From contig CALFZO010000088.1 in assembly GCA_937952305.1 (NCBI GenBank), positions 17,302-81,301 of the forward strand: DNA of 64,000 bases. The letters run 5' to 3'. The notes beneath the pieces were generated by a model. It saw nothing but the letters and a program-made list of their open reading frames with translations, was not told the origin of the DNA and did not search any database. Below are positions 49,807 to 61,816 of the stretch, piece after piece; the first letter of the stretch is position 1; each line of letters opens with the position of its first letter. The DNA is from an uncultured Anaerolineales bacterium. GTDB lineage: Bacteria; Chloroflexota; Anaerolineae; Anaerolineales; UBA6663. A program made the translations under genes and the position numbers.

Positions 49807-51357
49807 ATGACCCTCGACCCGAAGACCCAATTCCTGCGCGACCAGAAGGAACACGCCAAGCTCGGCGGTGGGCCGGACCGCATCGACGCCCAACACCAGC
49901 GCGGCAAGCTGACCGCCCGCGAGCGCCTGGACCTGTTCCTGGACAAGGGCTCGTTCCGGGAACTGGACCCGTTCGTCACCCACCGCACCACCGACTTCGG
50001 GCTGGAGAGGCAGAAATTCCTGTCCGACTCGGTCGTCACCGGCTGGGGCACCGTGGAAGGCCGGCTGGTGTACGTGTTCTCGCAGGATTTCACCGTCTTC
50101 GGCGGGTCGCTGGGCGAGGTGCACGCCGAGAAGATCTGCAAGATCATGGACATGGCCGTCAAGGTCGGCGCGCCCGTGATCGGCCTGAACGACTCGGGCG
50201 GCGCCCGCATCCAGGAGGGCGTGGTCTCCCTGGGCGGTTACGCCGACATCTTCCTGCGCAATACGCTGGCCTCCGGCGTGATCCCGCAGATCTCGGCCAT
50301 CATGGGGCCGTGCGCGGGCGGCGCCGTCTACTCGCCGGCGCTGACCGATTTCATCTTCATGGTCAAAGACACGGCCTACATGTTCGTCACCGGCCCGGAC
50401 GTGGTCAAGAGCGTCACGCACGAGGAAGTGACCTTCGAGGAGCTGGGCGGCGCCAGCGTGCACAGCGCCACCTCCGGCGTGTGCCACGTGGTGGCGCCCG
50501 GCGAGGCGGACTGCCTGTATATGATCCGCAAGCTGCTCTCGTTCCTGCCGCAGAACAACATGGAAGACCCGCCCTTCGTCAAGACCAACGACGACGCGCT
50601 GCGCGCCGAGGCGGCCCTGGACACGCTCGTGCCGGATAACCCCAACAAGCCGTACGACATCAAAGACGTCATCCGCTTGGTCGTGGACAACGGCGAGTTC
50701 TTCGAGATCCACGAGCACTACGCCATGAACATCGTCGTCGGCTTCGCGCGGCTGGGCGGCCACAGCGTCGGCCTCGTCGCCAACCAGCCCGCCTACCTGG
50801 CCGGCGTGCTCGATATCGACGCCTCCGAGAAAGCCGCGCGTTTCATCCGCTTCTGCGATTGCTTCAATATCCCGCTGGTCACGTTTGAGGACGTGCCCGG
50901 CTTCCTGCCCGGCCTCAAGCAGGAGCACGGCGGCATCATTCGTTCCGGCGCCAAGCTGCTCTACGCCTACTGCGAGGCCACCGTCCCCAAGCTCACCGTC
51001 ATCACGCGCAAAGCCTACGGCGGCGCCTACGACGTGATGAGCAGCAAGCACATCCGCGGCGACCTCAACCTGGCCTGGCCCACGGCCGAGATCGCCGTGA
51101 TGGGCCCGGACGGCGCCGTCAACATCATCTTCCGCAAGGAGCTGGAGAAAGCGGCTGATCCGGCGGCGCGCAAGGCCGAGCTGGTGAAGGAATACCGCGA
51201 GAAGTTCGCCAATCCGTACGTCGCCGCCTCGCGCGGCTACATCGACGATGTCATCGAGCCGCACGAGACGCGCGCCCGGCTGATCAACGGCCTGGAGATG
51301 CTCGAGAACAAGCGCGACAGCAACCCGCAGAAGAAGCACGGCAACATCCCGCTCTGA
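49807..51357 (+). CDS. Acyl-CoA carboxylase carboxyltransferase subunit (propionyl-CoA type)
   Basis: A 516-residue biotin-dependent carboxyltransferase. The N-terminal half carries GKLTARERLDLFLDKGSF and VIGLNDSGGARIQEGVVSLGG (oxyanion region), and the C-terminal half FEDVPGFLPGLKQEHGGII. The YGGAYDVMSSK segment (about 405-415) is also conserved. It most resembles PccB or methylmalonyl-CoA decarboxylase alpha. No biotin carboxylase or biotinyl subunit is encoded nearby, so its partner lies elsewhere. TGGAG precedes the ATG. Confidence 0.92.
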   Translation: MTLDPKTQFLRDQKEHAKLGGGPDRIDAQHQRGKLTARERLDLFLDKGSFRELDPFVTHRTTDFGLERQKFLSDSVVTGWGTVEGRLVYVFSQDFTVFGGSLGEVHAEKICKIMDMAVKVGAPVIGLNDSGGARIQEGVVSLGGYADIFLRNTLASGVIPQISAIMGPCAGGAVYSPALTDFIFMVKDTAYMFVTGPDVVKSVTHEEVTFEELGGASVHSATSGVCHVVAPGEADCLYMIRKLLSFLPQNNMEDPPFVKTNDDALRAEAALDTLVPDNPNKPYDIKDVIRLVVDNGEFFEIHEHYAMNIVVGFARLGGHSVGLVANQPAYLAGVLDIDASEKAARFIRFCDCFNIPLVTFEDVPGFLPGLKQEHGGIIRSGAKLLYAYCEATVPKLTVITRKAYGGAYDVMSSKHIRGDLNLAWPTAEIAVMGPDGAVNIIFRKELEKAADPAARKAELVKEYREKFANPYVAASRGYIDDVIEPHETRARLINGLEMLENKRDSNPQKKHGNIPL

Positions 51358-51379
51358 ACGGTCCGGCTGGAGGCCCGCC

Positions 51380-52576
51380 ATGTCCCTGGATGAGTTCGGC
51401 CGGCGCTATCTGCGCCTGACCCTGGCGCTGCACCGGCATTTGGACGGCTACGTCGACGCTTACTACGGCCCGCCCGAGCTCAAGGCCGAGGTGGACGCCG
51501 CCGAGCCGCCGGCGCTGGCGGCCTTGCAGGCGGAGCTAGACTGGCTGCGCGCGCACGTCCCCGCCGAGGACGCGGCCCGCGCCCGGCACCTGCACGCCAT
51601 CTTCCGCGCCATGGCCTGCACCCTGCGCCTGCTGGCCGGCGAGCGCCCCGAGTACCTGGATGAAGTCGCCGCGCTGTACGACATCCAGCCGCGGCGCGTG
51701 GATGAGTCGGTGTTCGAGCGCGCCCACCGCGCGCTGGCGGAGCTGCTGCCCGGCGCCGGCGCTCTGGCCGACCGGCTGGAGGCCTGGCGCAAGACCTTCG
51801 AGCTTGCGCCGGAGACGCTGCCGCCGGCCCTGGATCTGGTCCGGGCCGAGACCCGCCGGCGGACGCACGCGCTCGTCGATCTGGTGCCGGGCGAAACGGT
51901 GGAAGTCCGCCTGACGCGCAACCAGCCCTGGTCGGCCTACAACTGGTATTTGGGCCAGGCCCGCTCGCTGATTGAGTTCAACACCGATCTGCCGGTCTCG
52001 GCCCTGGACGTGCTTGGCCTGTTCGCGCACGAGGCCTACCCCGGCCACCACACCGAGGCGCAGCTCAAAGAGCGGCACCTGTACGCCGAGCGCGGTTATG
52101 CCGAAATGGCCAGCGCGCTGCTGCACGCGCCGGCGGCTGTCATCGCCGAAGGCATCGCCACCACCGCGCTCGAAGTCATCTTCCCCGACGACAGCCACTA
52201 CGCCTGGACGGCCGGTACGCTGCTGCCCGCGTGCGGCCGCGCGGCCGAGGACCCGGAGCGGCTGCGCCAGATCGCGCGAGCGCGCCAGGATCTCCGGCAC
52301 GTGAGCGGCAATGCCGCCATCCTGTTTCACACCGGCCAGCTTGACGCCGCGCAGACCGTGGACTACCTGCGCCAGTTCGGCCTGGGCACCGAGGCGCGCG
52401 CCCGGCAGAGCTTCCGCTTCATCACCAACCCGCTCTTCCGCGCTTACATCTTCACTTATACCGAGGGCTACGACCTGATCGCCCGGGCCGCTGACCGGGT
52501 CGGCCAGCTGGCGCTGTTCCGGCGTTTGCTGACCGAGCCGCTCCTCCCGACGGACCTGGCGGCGCTGGCGGCCTGA
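51380..52576 (+). CDS. DUF885-family metallopeptidase-like protein
   Basis: A 398-residue protein with a gluzincin-type zinc motif HEAYPGHH (217-224), the DUF885 signature, plus AVIAEGIATTALE providing the downstream Glu. The N-terminal half is helical and begins FGRRYLRLTLALHRHLDGY. There is no signal peptide, unlike many DUF885 members. GGAGG precedes the ATG and the gene lies 22 bp after the carboxylase. A 13-bp hairpin follows it. Confidence 0.87.
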   Translation: MSLDEFGRRYLRLTLALHRHLDGYVDAYYGPPELKAEVDAAEPPALAALQAELDWLRAHVPAEDAARARHLHAIFRAMACTLRLLAGERPEYLDEVAALYDIQPRRVDESVFERAHRALAELLPGAGALADRLEAWRKTFELAPETLPPALDLVRAETRRRTHALVDLVPGETVEVRLTRNQPWSAYNWYLGQARSLIEFNTDLPVSALDVLGLFAHEAYPGHHTEAQLKERHLYAERGYAEMASALLHAPAAVIAEGIATTALEVIFPDDSHYAWTAGTLLPACGRAAEDPERLRQIARARQDLRHVSGNAAILFHTGQLDAAQTVDYLRQFGLGTEARARQSFRFITNPLFRAYIFTYTEGYDLIARAADRVGQLALFRRLLTEPLLPTDLAALAA

Positions 52577-52605
52577 AGCGCCGGCTGGACACGGACAGCC
52601 TGAAC

Positions 52606-52636
52606 GACAGCGGCGGCCTGGCGGGCCGCCGTTGTC
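52606..52636. terminator. Bidirectional hairpin terminator
   Basis: A 13-bp stem with one G-U pair (arms 52606-52618 and 52624-52636, loop of 5) sits between the convergent DUF885 and HD genes. T-tracts are weak on both sides. Confidence 0.65.
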
Positions 52637-52691
52637 GTTGTGGGCGTGGCCGGTTGGGGGAGAGCGAATCGGCGCCGCGCCAGCCGTCCGG

Positions 52692-53771
52692 CTAAGCGCT
52701 GTCGCCGGCCAGGAAGCTGCGCGCGTGCCAGTGGGTCTGCAGCCGCAGCGAGGCCAGCCGTTCCTGGGGCGCGCGGGTCTGGTCGGAGAGCAGGGCTTTG
52801 AAGCGGCCGGCCGTCTCCGTCCCGCGCAGCCGGTTGAGAAAGTTGTTGGCCTCGCGCCGCCACTTGGTCCCATGCTCCACGGCCGTCGCCGTCAGGAACT
52901 CCTGGCAGACGTTGTTGATCGTCAGCTGGCACGAGCGCAGGCAGTCTTCGTAGGTGTTGGGGGCGTCCGGCACCTGGTAGATCGTGGTCATGAAGTTGAT
53001 CAGCAGGATCTTCACCAGGCCGCCGGCGTGGAGGTGATCCTCGCGGTTGGGGCGGTGTTCCAGGCTGCCCACGAAGAGCAGATCGGCGATGTCGGCGTCA
53101 TGGAAGGCGCTGGCCAGCAGGTCCCCAGCCAGCTGCTCCGGCCGGGACACGTCCACCAGCATGCCCGTGGTGACGGCCTGGTCATGCAGGCTGATCTGGA
53201 ACAGGCGCTCCTTGAAGTAGCTCCCGAACTGGTGGCCGATGATGGCGCTGATCAAGCGGTCCTGATCGCGCAGGCTCAGCTTGTGAAAATGCATATCCGG
53301 GTCGGTGACCAGGATGAAGGCGCTTACCAGGTGGTGCGCGGCGTCATATTCCGGGCTGTAACCGTCCTGGGTCAACTCCAGCCGGCGCCGGATGCCGAGC
53401 AGCAGCAGTTCGCTTTGGTTGGGCAGCAGCCGCAGTTCCCGCAGCACCGGCAGGAGGTCCTCCGCCCGGGTCGGCAGCAGTTGGCGCAGGGCCTCGCGCG
53501 GGATCCACTTGCCGATGTCGTGGCCGAGCACGCAGGCGTCGATCAGCCGGTCGTCGTGGCGTCCGATCGGGGGCGGCTGCTCCGGTGTTTGGCGCTGGAG
53601 CTCAGCCACGTACAGCCAGCGGGTCCGGTCGGCGACGTGGCGCAAGTGGTCGGTCTGTTCGGGGTTGTCCTGACGCAGGCTCAGGTACGCCTGCACGCGG
53701 GCGCTGAGCCGGGCGAGGAAGGCCTCCAGTTCCGCCTCGTTCGCGGCGGTTGTGGCCGTCAGGTCGAGCAT
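52692..53771 (-). CDS. HD-domain phosphohydrolase
   Basis: A 359-residue protein with an HD domain: His-Asp at 84-85 in VLGHDIGKWIPREAL, an upstream TDHLRHVADRTRWLY, and LISAIIGHQFGSYFKE further on. HD enzymes are metal-dependent phosphomonoesterases or nucleotidases; substrate unclear. A near-consensus promoter (TTGGCA, 17 nt, TACAAT) ends 9 nt before the ATG, so the mRNA is almost certainly leaderless. Confidence 0.85.
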   Translation of the reverse strand: MLDLTATTAANEAELEAFLARLSARVQAYLSLRQDNPEQTDHLRHVADRTRWLYVAELQRQTPEQPPPIGRHDDRLIDACVLGHDIGKWIPREALRQLLPTRAEDLLPVLRELRLLPNQSELLLLGIRRRLELTQDGYSPEYDAAHHLVSAFILVTDPDMHFHKLSLRDQDRLISAIIGHQFGSYFKERLFQISLHDQAVTTGMLVDVSRPEQLAGDLLASAFHDADIADLLFVGSLEHRPNREDHLHAGGLVKILLINFMTTIYQVPDAPNTYEDCLRSCQLTINNVCQEFLTATAVEHGTKWRREANNFLNRLRGTETAGRFKALLSDQTRAPQERLASLRLQTHWHARSFLAGDSA

Positions 53772-53780
53772 AGGCCTCTG

Positions 53781-53809
53781 ATTGTAGCCGCGCTCCGATT
53801 CTGTGCCAA
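53781..53809 (-). promoter_or_regulatory. Consensus leaderless promoter of the HD gene
   Basis: Minus-strand TTGGCA (53809-53804), 17-nt spacer, TACAAT (53786-53781), then 9 nt to the ATG at 53771. Both boxes are good and the spacing is ideal. Confidence 0.75.
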
Positions 53810-53832
53810 CAGTTCAGGCCAGGCGGTCGGCC

Positions 53833-54585
53833 TCAGCCGGCTTGTCGGCGCCGGGCTGCCCGGGCCGCATACAACGCCAGTGAGCCGGCCACGGCCGCAT
53901 TCAGCGACTGGACGTGCCCGGCCATTGGGATGAACAGCCGGAAATCGCACAGGTCGCGCACCAGCCGCCGCAGGCCGCTGCCCTCGTTGCCGATCACCAG
54001 GGCCAGCGGCAGGTTGAGGTCAAACCGGTCGAGCGGCTGGGCATCGGCGCTCAGGTCCAGGCCGGCCAGCCAGACGTCGCGCTGTTTCAGCCGGCGCATG
54101 GCGTCGGCCAGGTTGGTGACCTGGGCGATGCGCAGATGCTCGGTGGCGCCGGCGGCGGTGTTGACGACGGTGGGGGTGACCTCGCAGCCGCGCCGCTCCT
54201 GGATGACCACGCCGTGGACGCCCATGGCCTCGGCCGTGCGCAGCAGCGCGCCCACGTTGCGCGGGTCCTGCACCAGGTCCAGCACCAGCACCAGCGGCGG
54301 CTCGCCGCGCTGCGCGGCCTGGATCAGCACATCGTCGAAGTCGGCGTACGGGTACGGGCCGACCTCCAGGATCAGGTTCTGGTGGCGTTCGCCGTGCGTG
54401 GCGAGGTTGATATGCTTGCGGTCGACGGTCTCGATGGGCAGGCCGCGCCGCTTGGCCTCGGCCAGGATGTCCTGGGCGTCCGCCAGGTCGGCGTCGCGCG
54501 CCACCTGGAGCCGGTGGATCTTGCGGCGCTGGGCGCGCAGGCACTCGCGCACGGCGTTGCGGCGGTAGAGCAGTTCGTGCGTCAT
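53833..54585 (-). CDS. rlmB: 23S rRNA 2'-O-ribose methyltransferase (SpoU/TrmH family, RlmB-like)
   Basis: A 250-residue protein from the ATG at 54585 (a longer frame exists but has no support). The N-terminal RNA-binding part begins LLYRRNAVRECLRA. The SpoU knot motifs are DPRNVGALLRTAEAMG (about 108-123), LVIGNEGSGLRRLV and IPMAGHVQSLNAAVAGSLALY. This fits RlmB (Gm2251) type enzymes. The -10 TAGACT (54601-54596) lies 10 nt upstream of the ATG, another leaderless layout. Confidence 0.9.
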   Translation of the reverse strand: MTHELLYRRNAVRECLRAQRRKIHRLQVARDADLADAQDILAEAKRRGLPIETVDRKHINLATHGERHQNLILEVGPYPYADFDDVLIQAAQRGEPPLVLVLDLVQDPRNVGALLRTAEAMGVHGVVIQERRGCEVTPTVVNTAAGATEHLRIAQVTNLADAMRRLKQRDVWLAGLDLSADAQPLDRFDLNLPLALVIGNEGSGLRRLVRDLCDFRLFIPMAGHVQSLNAAVAGSLALYAARAARRRQAG

Positions 54586-54595
54586 GGGTGGCGCG

Positions 54596-54657
54596 AGTCT
54601 ACCACGATTAGCGCCCGTAATTTTGCGGAGCAAACCGCCCGGCGGCTGTGCTATAAA
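54596..54657. promoter_or_regulatory. Divergent leaderless promoters of rlmB and the beta-helix gene
   Basis: TAGACT on the minus strand ends 10 nt before the rlmB ATG. TATAAA (54652-54657) on the plus strand ends 7 nt before the ATG at 54665. Neither leaves room for a Shine-Dalgarno. Confidence 0.6.
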
Positions 54658-54664
54658 CAGGCCG

Positions 54665-56482
54665 ATGAGACACAGGCCACGCAGGAACCTCTGGCCGGGG
54701 TTGGCCCGCTTGAGTGTGGCGCTCGGCCTGCTCGGGCTCGGCGCTTTCTTGGCGGCCCGGCCCGTTCAGGCCGGCGGCGTGGTGGCCGTGTGCTCGGAGG
54801 CGGCGCTGCGCCAGGCCCTGAGCGGCGGCGGCACTGTGACTTTTGCGTGCGGCCCGGCCACCATCGTCGTCGCCAGCCCGCTGGTGATCACGGCCGACAC
54901 CGTCCTGGATGGCGGCGGCCAGATCACGCTCAGCGGCGGGAACCTGAGCGGCGTCCTGGTTACGGCCGCGAACCGGACGGTGACTGTGCGCAACCTGTCC
55001 ATCGTCAACGGCCGCAGCGCCGGCCAGGGCGCCGGCCTTCAGGTCGGCGCCAACAACACGCTGACGCTTGAAAACGTCACTTTCACGGGCAACGTCTCCA
55101 CCCGCGATGCGGCCCTGTGCGACGGCGGCGGCGCGCTCTTCATCGGCGGCGGCAGCCAGGCCGTCATCACGGGCAGCACCTTCACCAACAACCAGGCGCA
55201 GAACGGCGGCGCCCTCAACAGCCTGCGCAGCGACCTGACGATCACGGGCAGCGCCTTCTCCGGCAACAGCGCCGTGCACAGCCCGGCCATGGACGCGCGC
55301 GGCGACTGCGGCGGCGGCGGGGCCGTGTATATCGACGGCGCGGACGGTTTCGACGGCCGGCCCAGCGTCAGCGTGATCCAGGACAGCACCTTCACGGGCA
55401 ACACCACCAACAACCACGGCGGCGCCGTCTTCATCGGCCTGTATGCGGATGAGACGATCACGCTCCAACGGGTGGTAATCACCGGCAACAGCGCCGTGCG
55501 CAACACCCAGGGCCAGGCCGGCACCGGCGGCGGCGTCTGGTATGGGCGCGGCGATCCGGGGCAGGCCATCAACGCCCTGGTCATCGCCGAGGCCGCCTTT
55601 GTGGACAATCACGCCGATACGCAGGGCGGGGGGCTGTGGACGGACGCGCCGGTCACGGTTCGCAACGCCACCTTCCACGGCAATGACGCCACCAACCCGG
55701 CGGCCCTGGCCCCGGACGATTGGCGGCGGGGCAACGGCGGCGCCATCGCCGAGAACCTGTTTGGCGGCGATCCGGCCCTCACGTTGGCCAACGTCACGTT
55801 GGCCGCGAACGCGGCCGGCTTCAACGGCGGCGCCATTGCCGGCGACGCTGTGCGGCTGCGCAACACTGTGTTTGCCGCCAACACCGGCGGCAACCCCTGG
55901 GCCATCCAGCAGCACTGCACCAACGCGCTGACCGACGAAGGCGGTAACTTCCAGCATCCGCCCCGCAACCCCAGCCCGTGGTATTGGAACGAGACCAATT
56001 GCTCGGCCGCGGTCACGCTAGCTGATCCGCAGTTGGCAGCCCTGGCCGACAACGGCGGCCTCGGAGCAACGCTGGCGCTGCTCCCGGGCAGTCCGGCCTT
56101 GGACGCGGGGGTGGCCGCGCCCTGCCCAGGCACGGACCAGCGCGGGGTGGGGCGCGCCCTGGGCGGCGCCTGTGACAGCGGCGCCTACGAGCGGGTGACG
56201 CGGCTGGCGGCCGTGCCTGGCGCGGTGGCCGTGGCTGACCCGGCGCTCACGCTCGAAGTCCACGGCGATGCCTTCATCCCCGGCCAGACCATTATCTGGA
56301 ACGGGTCGCCGCTCACCACCACCTGGGTCAGCCGCTTCCGGTTGGCGGCCAGCCTCCCGCCGTCTGCGCACGCCGCGCCTGGAACCGCCAGTGTGGCGGT
56401 GTCTGGCTTGCCGCTCACCGCGGCCACGGTCTTTGTCTGGGCCGATCTTCACCGGGTCTACCTCCCCGCGGCCCGGCGCTGA
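54665..56482 (+). CDS. Secreted right-handed beta-helix protein (choice-of-anchor Q type)
   Basis: The ATG at 54665 opens a Sec-type signal peptide (basic RHRPRRN, then LARLSVALGLLGLGAFLAA). The body is a parallel beta-helix with many GGA/FTxN coils (for example FTGNTTNNHGGAVFIG). At about 470-515 lies the choice-of-anchor Q signature ALADNGGLGATLALLPGSPA ... DQRGVGRALGGACDSGAYE. A short IPT/TIG-like segment follows, and the protein ends VYLPAARR, a tail often seen on Chloroflexota surface proteins. The length is 605 residues. Confidence 0.85.
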   Translation: MRHRPRRNLWPGLARLSVALGLLGLGAFLAARPVQAGGVVAVCSEAALRQALSGGGTVTFACGPATIVVASPLVITADTVLDGGGQITLSGGNLSGVLVTAANRTVTVRNLSIVNGRSAGQGAGLQVGANNTLTLENVTFTGNVSTRDAALCDGGGALFIGGGSQAVITGSTFTNNQAQNGGALNSLRSDLTITGSAFSGNSAVHSPAMDARGDCGGGGAVYIDGADGFDGRPSVSVIQDSTFTGNTTNNHGGAVFIGLYADETITLQRVVITGNSAVRNTQGQAGTGGGVWYGRGDPGQAINALVIAEAAFVDNHADTQGGGLWTDAPVTVRNATFHGNDATNPAALAPDDWRRGNGGAIAENLFGGDPALTLANVTLAANAAGFNGGAIAGDAVRLRNTVFAANTGGNPWAIQQHCTNALTDEGGNFQHPPRNPSPWYWNETNCSAAVTLADPQLAALADNGGLGATLALLPGSPALDAGVAAPCPGTDQRGVGRALGGACDSGAYERVTRLAAVPGAVAVADPALTLEVHGDAFIPGQTIIWNGSPLTTTWVSRFRLAASLPPSAHAAPGTASVAVSGLPLTAATVFVWADLHRVYLPAARR

Positions 56483-56510
56483 CGCCCCGACCCGCCCGAT
56501 GGCTCCTGGC

Positions 56511-56557
56511 TTGACATTTGAATTGGGTATTGACTAGAAGAAGGTTGTTGATAAAAT
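56511..56557 (+). promoter_or_regulatory. Tandem promoters of rpoB
   Basis: TTGACA (56511-56516) has a weak -10 TAGAAG 18 nt on. A second, better match is TTGACT (56530-56535), 16 nt, TAAAAT (56552-56557). The region is markedly more AT-rich than its surroundings. The leader also contains a 6-bp hairpin, GTGAAG/CTTCAC (56590-56612). Confidence 0.65.
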
Positions 56558-56650
56558 AACAATTCCGAAAGTTAGCGTCTGGCCGGATTGTGAAGTTTTT
56601 CCCAATCTTCACCGCCTCGCTGCTCACTTCAACGTACCAGGAGCCAACGC

Positions 56651-60553
<3,903 letters not shown>

Positions 60554-60576
60554 CGGGCCCGGATTGACACAACGGC

Positions 60577-60605
60577 TTGACGGTTAATGGGCCGTGTGAT
60601 AAACT
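60577..60605 (+). promoter_or_regulatory. Promoter of rpsL-rpsG-fusA
   Basis: TTGACG (60577-60582), exactly 17 nt, TAAACT (60600-60605). This separates the str genes from rpoB transcription and gives a leader of about 165 nt. Confidence 0.75.
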
Positions 60606-60687
60606 CAGGGTCCTTGTGAGCCTTTTCACGCCATAGTGCTGCGGCTCGCGCCAAAGCATGCTGAATATTGGTAAACCGTGAGGCGAG

Positions 60688-60714
60688 GCCATCGTTGTGG
60701 GTGCGCGGTGGCCT
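60688..60714 (+). promoter_or_regulatory. Leader hairpin upstream of rpsL
   Basis: GGCCATCG pairs with CGGTGGCC (8 bp, one G-U) around an 11-nt loop inside the rpsL leader. No T-run follows, so it may be an autoregulatory or stability element rather than a terminator. Confidence 0.4.
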
Positions 60715-60776
60715 CCCTTACTGCCAAACGCTAATCTAATCTCAGGATATATCGGCAAGACTCGGGAGATTTTCGC

Positions 60777-61217
60777 GTGCCAACGATCAATCAGCTCGTC
60801 CGCCGTGGCCGCCAGACCAGGAAGGCCAAAAGCAAGTCGCCGGCGCTGCAGGTCTCGCTCAATACGCTCAAGCAGCGCCGCGTACCGCAGCCCAAGGGTT
60901 CGCCGCAGAAGCGCGGCGTCTGTACCGTGGTTCGCACGCAGACGCCCAAGAAACCGAACTCAGCCCTGCGCAAGGTGGCGCGTGTCCGCCTCACCAACGG
61001 TCTGGAAGTGACGGCCTACATCCCGGGCGAGGGCCACACGCTGCAGGAACACTCGGTGGTCCTGGTGCGTGGCGGTCGTGTCAAGGATCTGCCGGGCGTG
61101 CGCTATCACATCGTCCGCGGCACGTTGGACACCACTGGCGTCGACGCCCGGCGTCAGGGGCGGTCCAAGTACGGCAACAAGCGGCCCAAGGAAGCTAAGG
61201 CTGCGGCGAAGAAGTAA
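60777..61217 (+). CDS. rpsL: Ribosomal protein uS12
   Basis: A 146-residue uS12 with a GTG start and GGGAG upstream. It contains PTINQLVRRGR, the decoding-site loops TPKKPNSALRKVARVRL and RGGRVKDLPGVRYHIVRG, and the typical Lys-rich tail (KEAKAAAKK). It lies at the head of the str operon with its own promoter. rpsG follows after 17 bp. Confidence 0.98.
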   Translation: MPTINQLVRRGRQTRKAKSKSPALQVSLNTLKQRRVPQPKGSPQKRGVCTVVRTQTPKKPNSALRKVARVRLTNGLEVTAYIPGEGHTLQEHSVVLVRGGRVKDLPGVRYHIVRGTLDTTGVDARRQGRSKYGNKRPKEAKAAAKK

Positions 61218-61234
61218 CCTGTTAGGAGAACGGC

Positions 61235-61705
61235 ATGCCACGACGATACCGCCCGACCAAGCGCCCCCTGGGGGGCGACATTCGCTACAACAGCGTCGCC
61301 ATCCAGGATTTTATCAACCGCATGATGCACCGGGGCAAGAAGAGCACGGCCACGCGCGTGATCTATGATGCCCTGGCGCTGGCCAGCGACCGGTCTAAAA
61401 AGGATCCGGTCGAGCTCTTTGATACGGCCCTCAAGAACGTCGGGCCGATGATTGAGGTCAAGCCTCGGCGCGTCGGCGGCGCCACCTACCAGGTGCCGGT
61501 GGAAGTCAGCCCGGACCGGCGCTTGAGCCTGGCGATGCGCTGGATCATCGCGGCGGCTCGTTCGCGCGGCGGTAAGTCCATGGCCGAGAAGCTGGCCGGC
61601 GAACTGTTGGACGCGTCCAACAATACCGGTTCGGCAATCAAGAAGCGTGAAGAGACGCACAAGATGGCCGAGGCCAACCGGGCCTTCGCCCACTATCGCT
61701 GGTAG
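61235..61705 (+). CDS. rpsG: Ribosomal protein uS7
   Basis: A 156-residue uS7, the usual length. It starts MPRRYRPTKRPLGGDIRYNS, with VQDFINRMM-type helix (here IQDFINRMMHRGKKSTATR) and the RRVGGATYQVPVEV beta-hairpin that contacts 16S rRNA and mRNA. Its C-terminus is HKMAEANRAFAHYRW. GTTAGGAG precedes the ATG. Confidence 0.98.
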   Translation: MPRRYRPTKRPLGGDIRYNSVAIQDFINRMMHRGKKSTATRVIYDALALASDRSKKDPVELFDTALKNVGPMIEVKPRRVGGATYQVPVEVSPDRRLSLAMRWIIAAARSRGGKSMAEKLAGELLDASNNTGSAIKKREETHKMAEANRAFAHYRW

Positions 61706-61816
61706 AGCGGCGCCATAACGTGATCAGGGAGCGGTTGTCAGGGAGCTGAGTGGCGTTGAGACTGCGCGCAGCGGCCTGGGACCGTGTGCCAGCAGTCGAG
61801 GTCTGACAGCCAGAAC

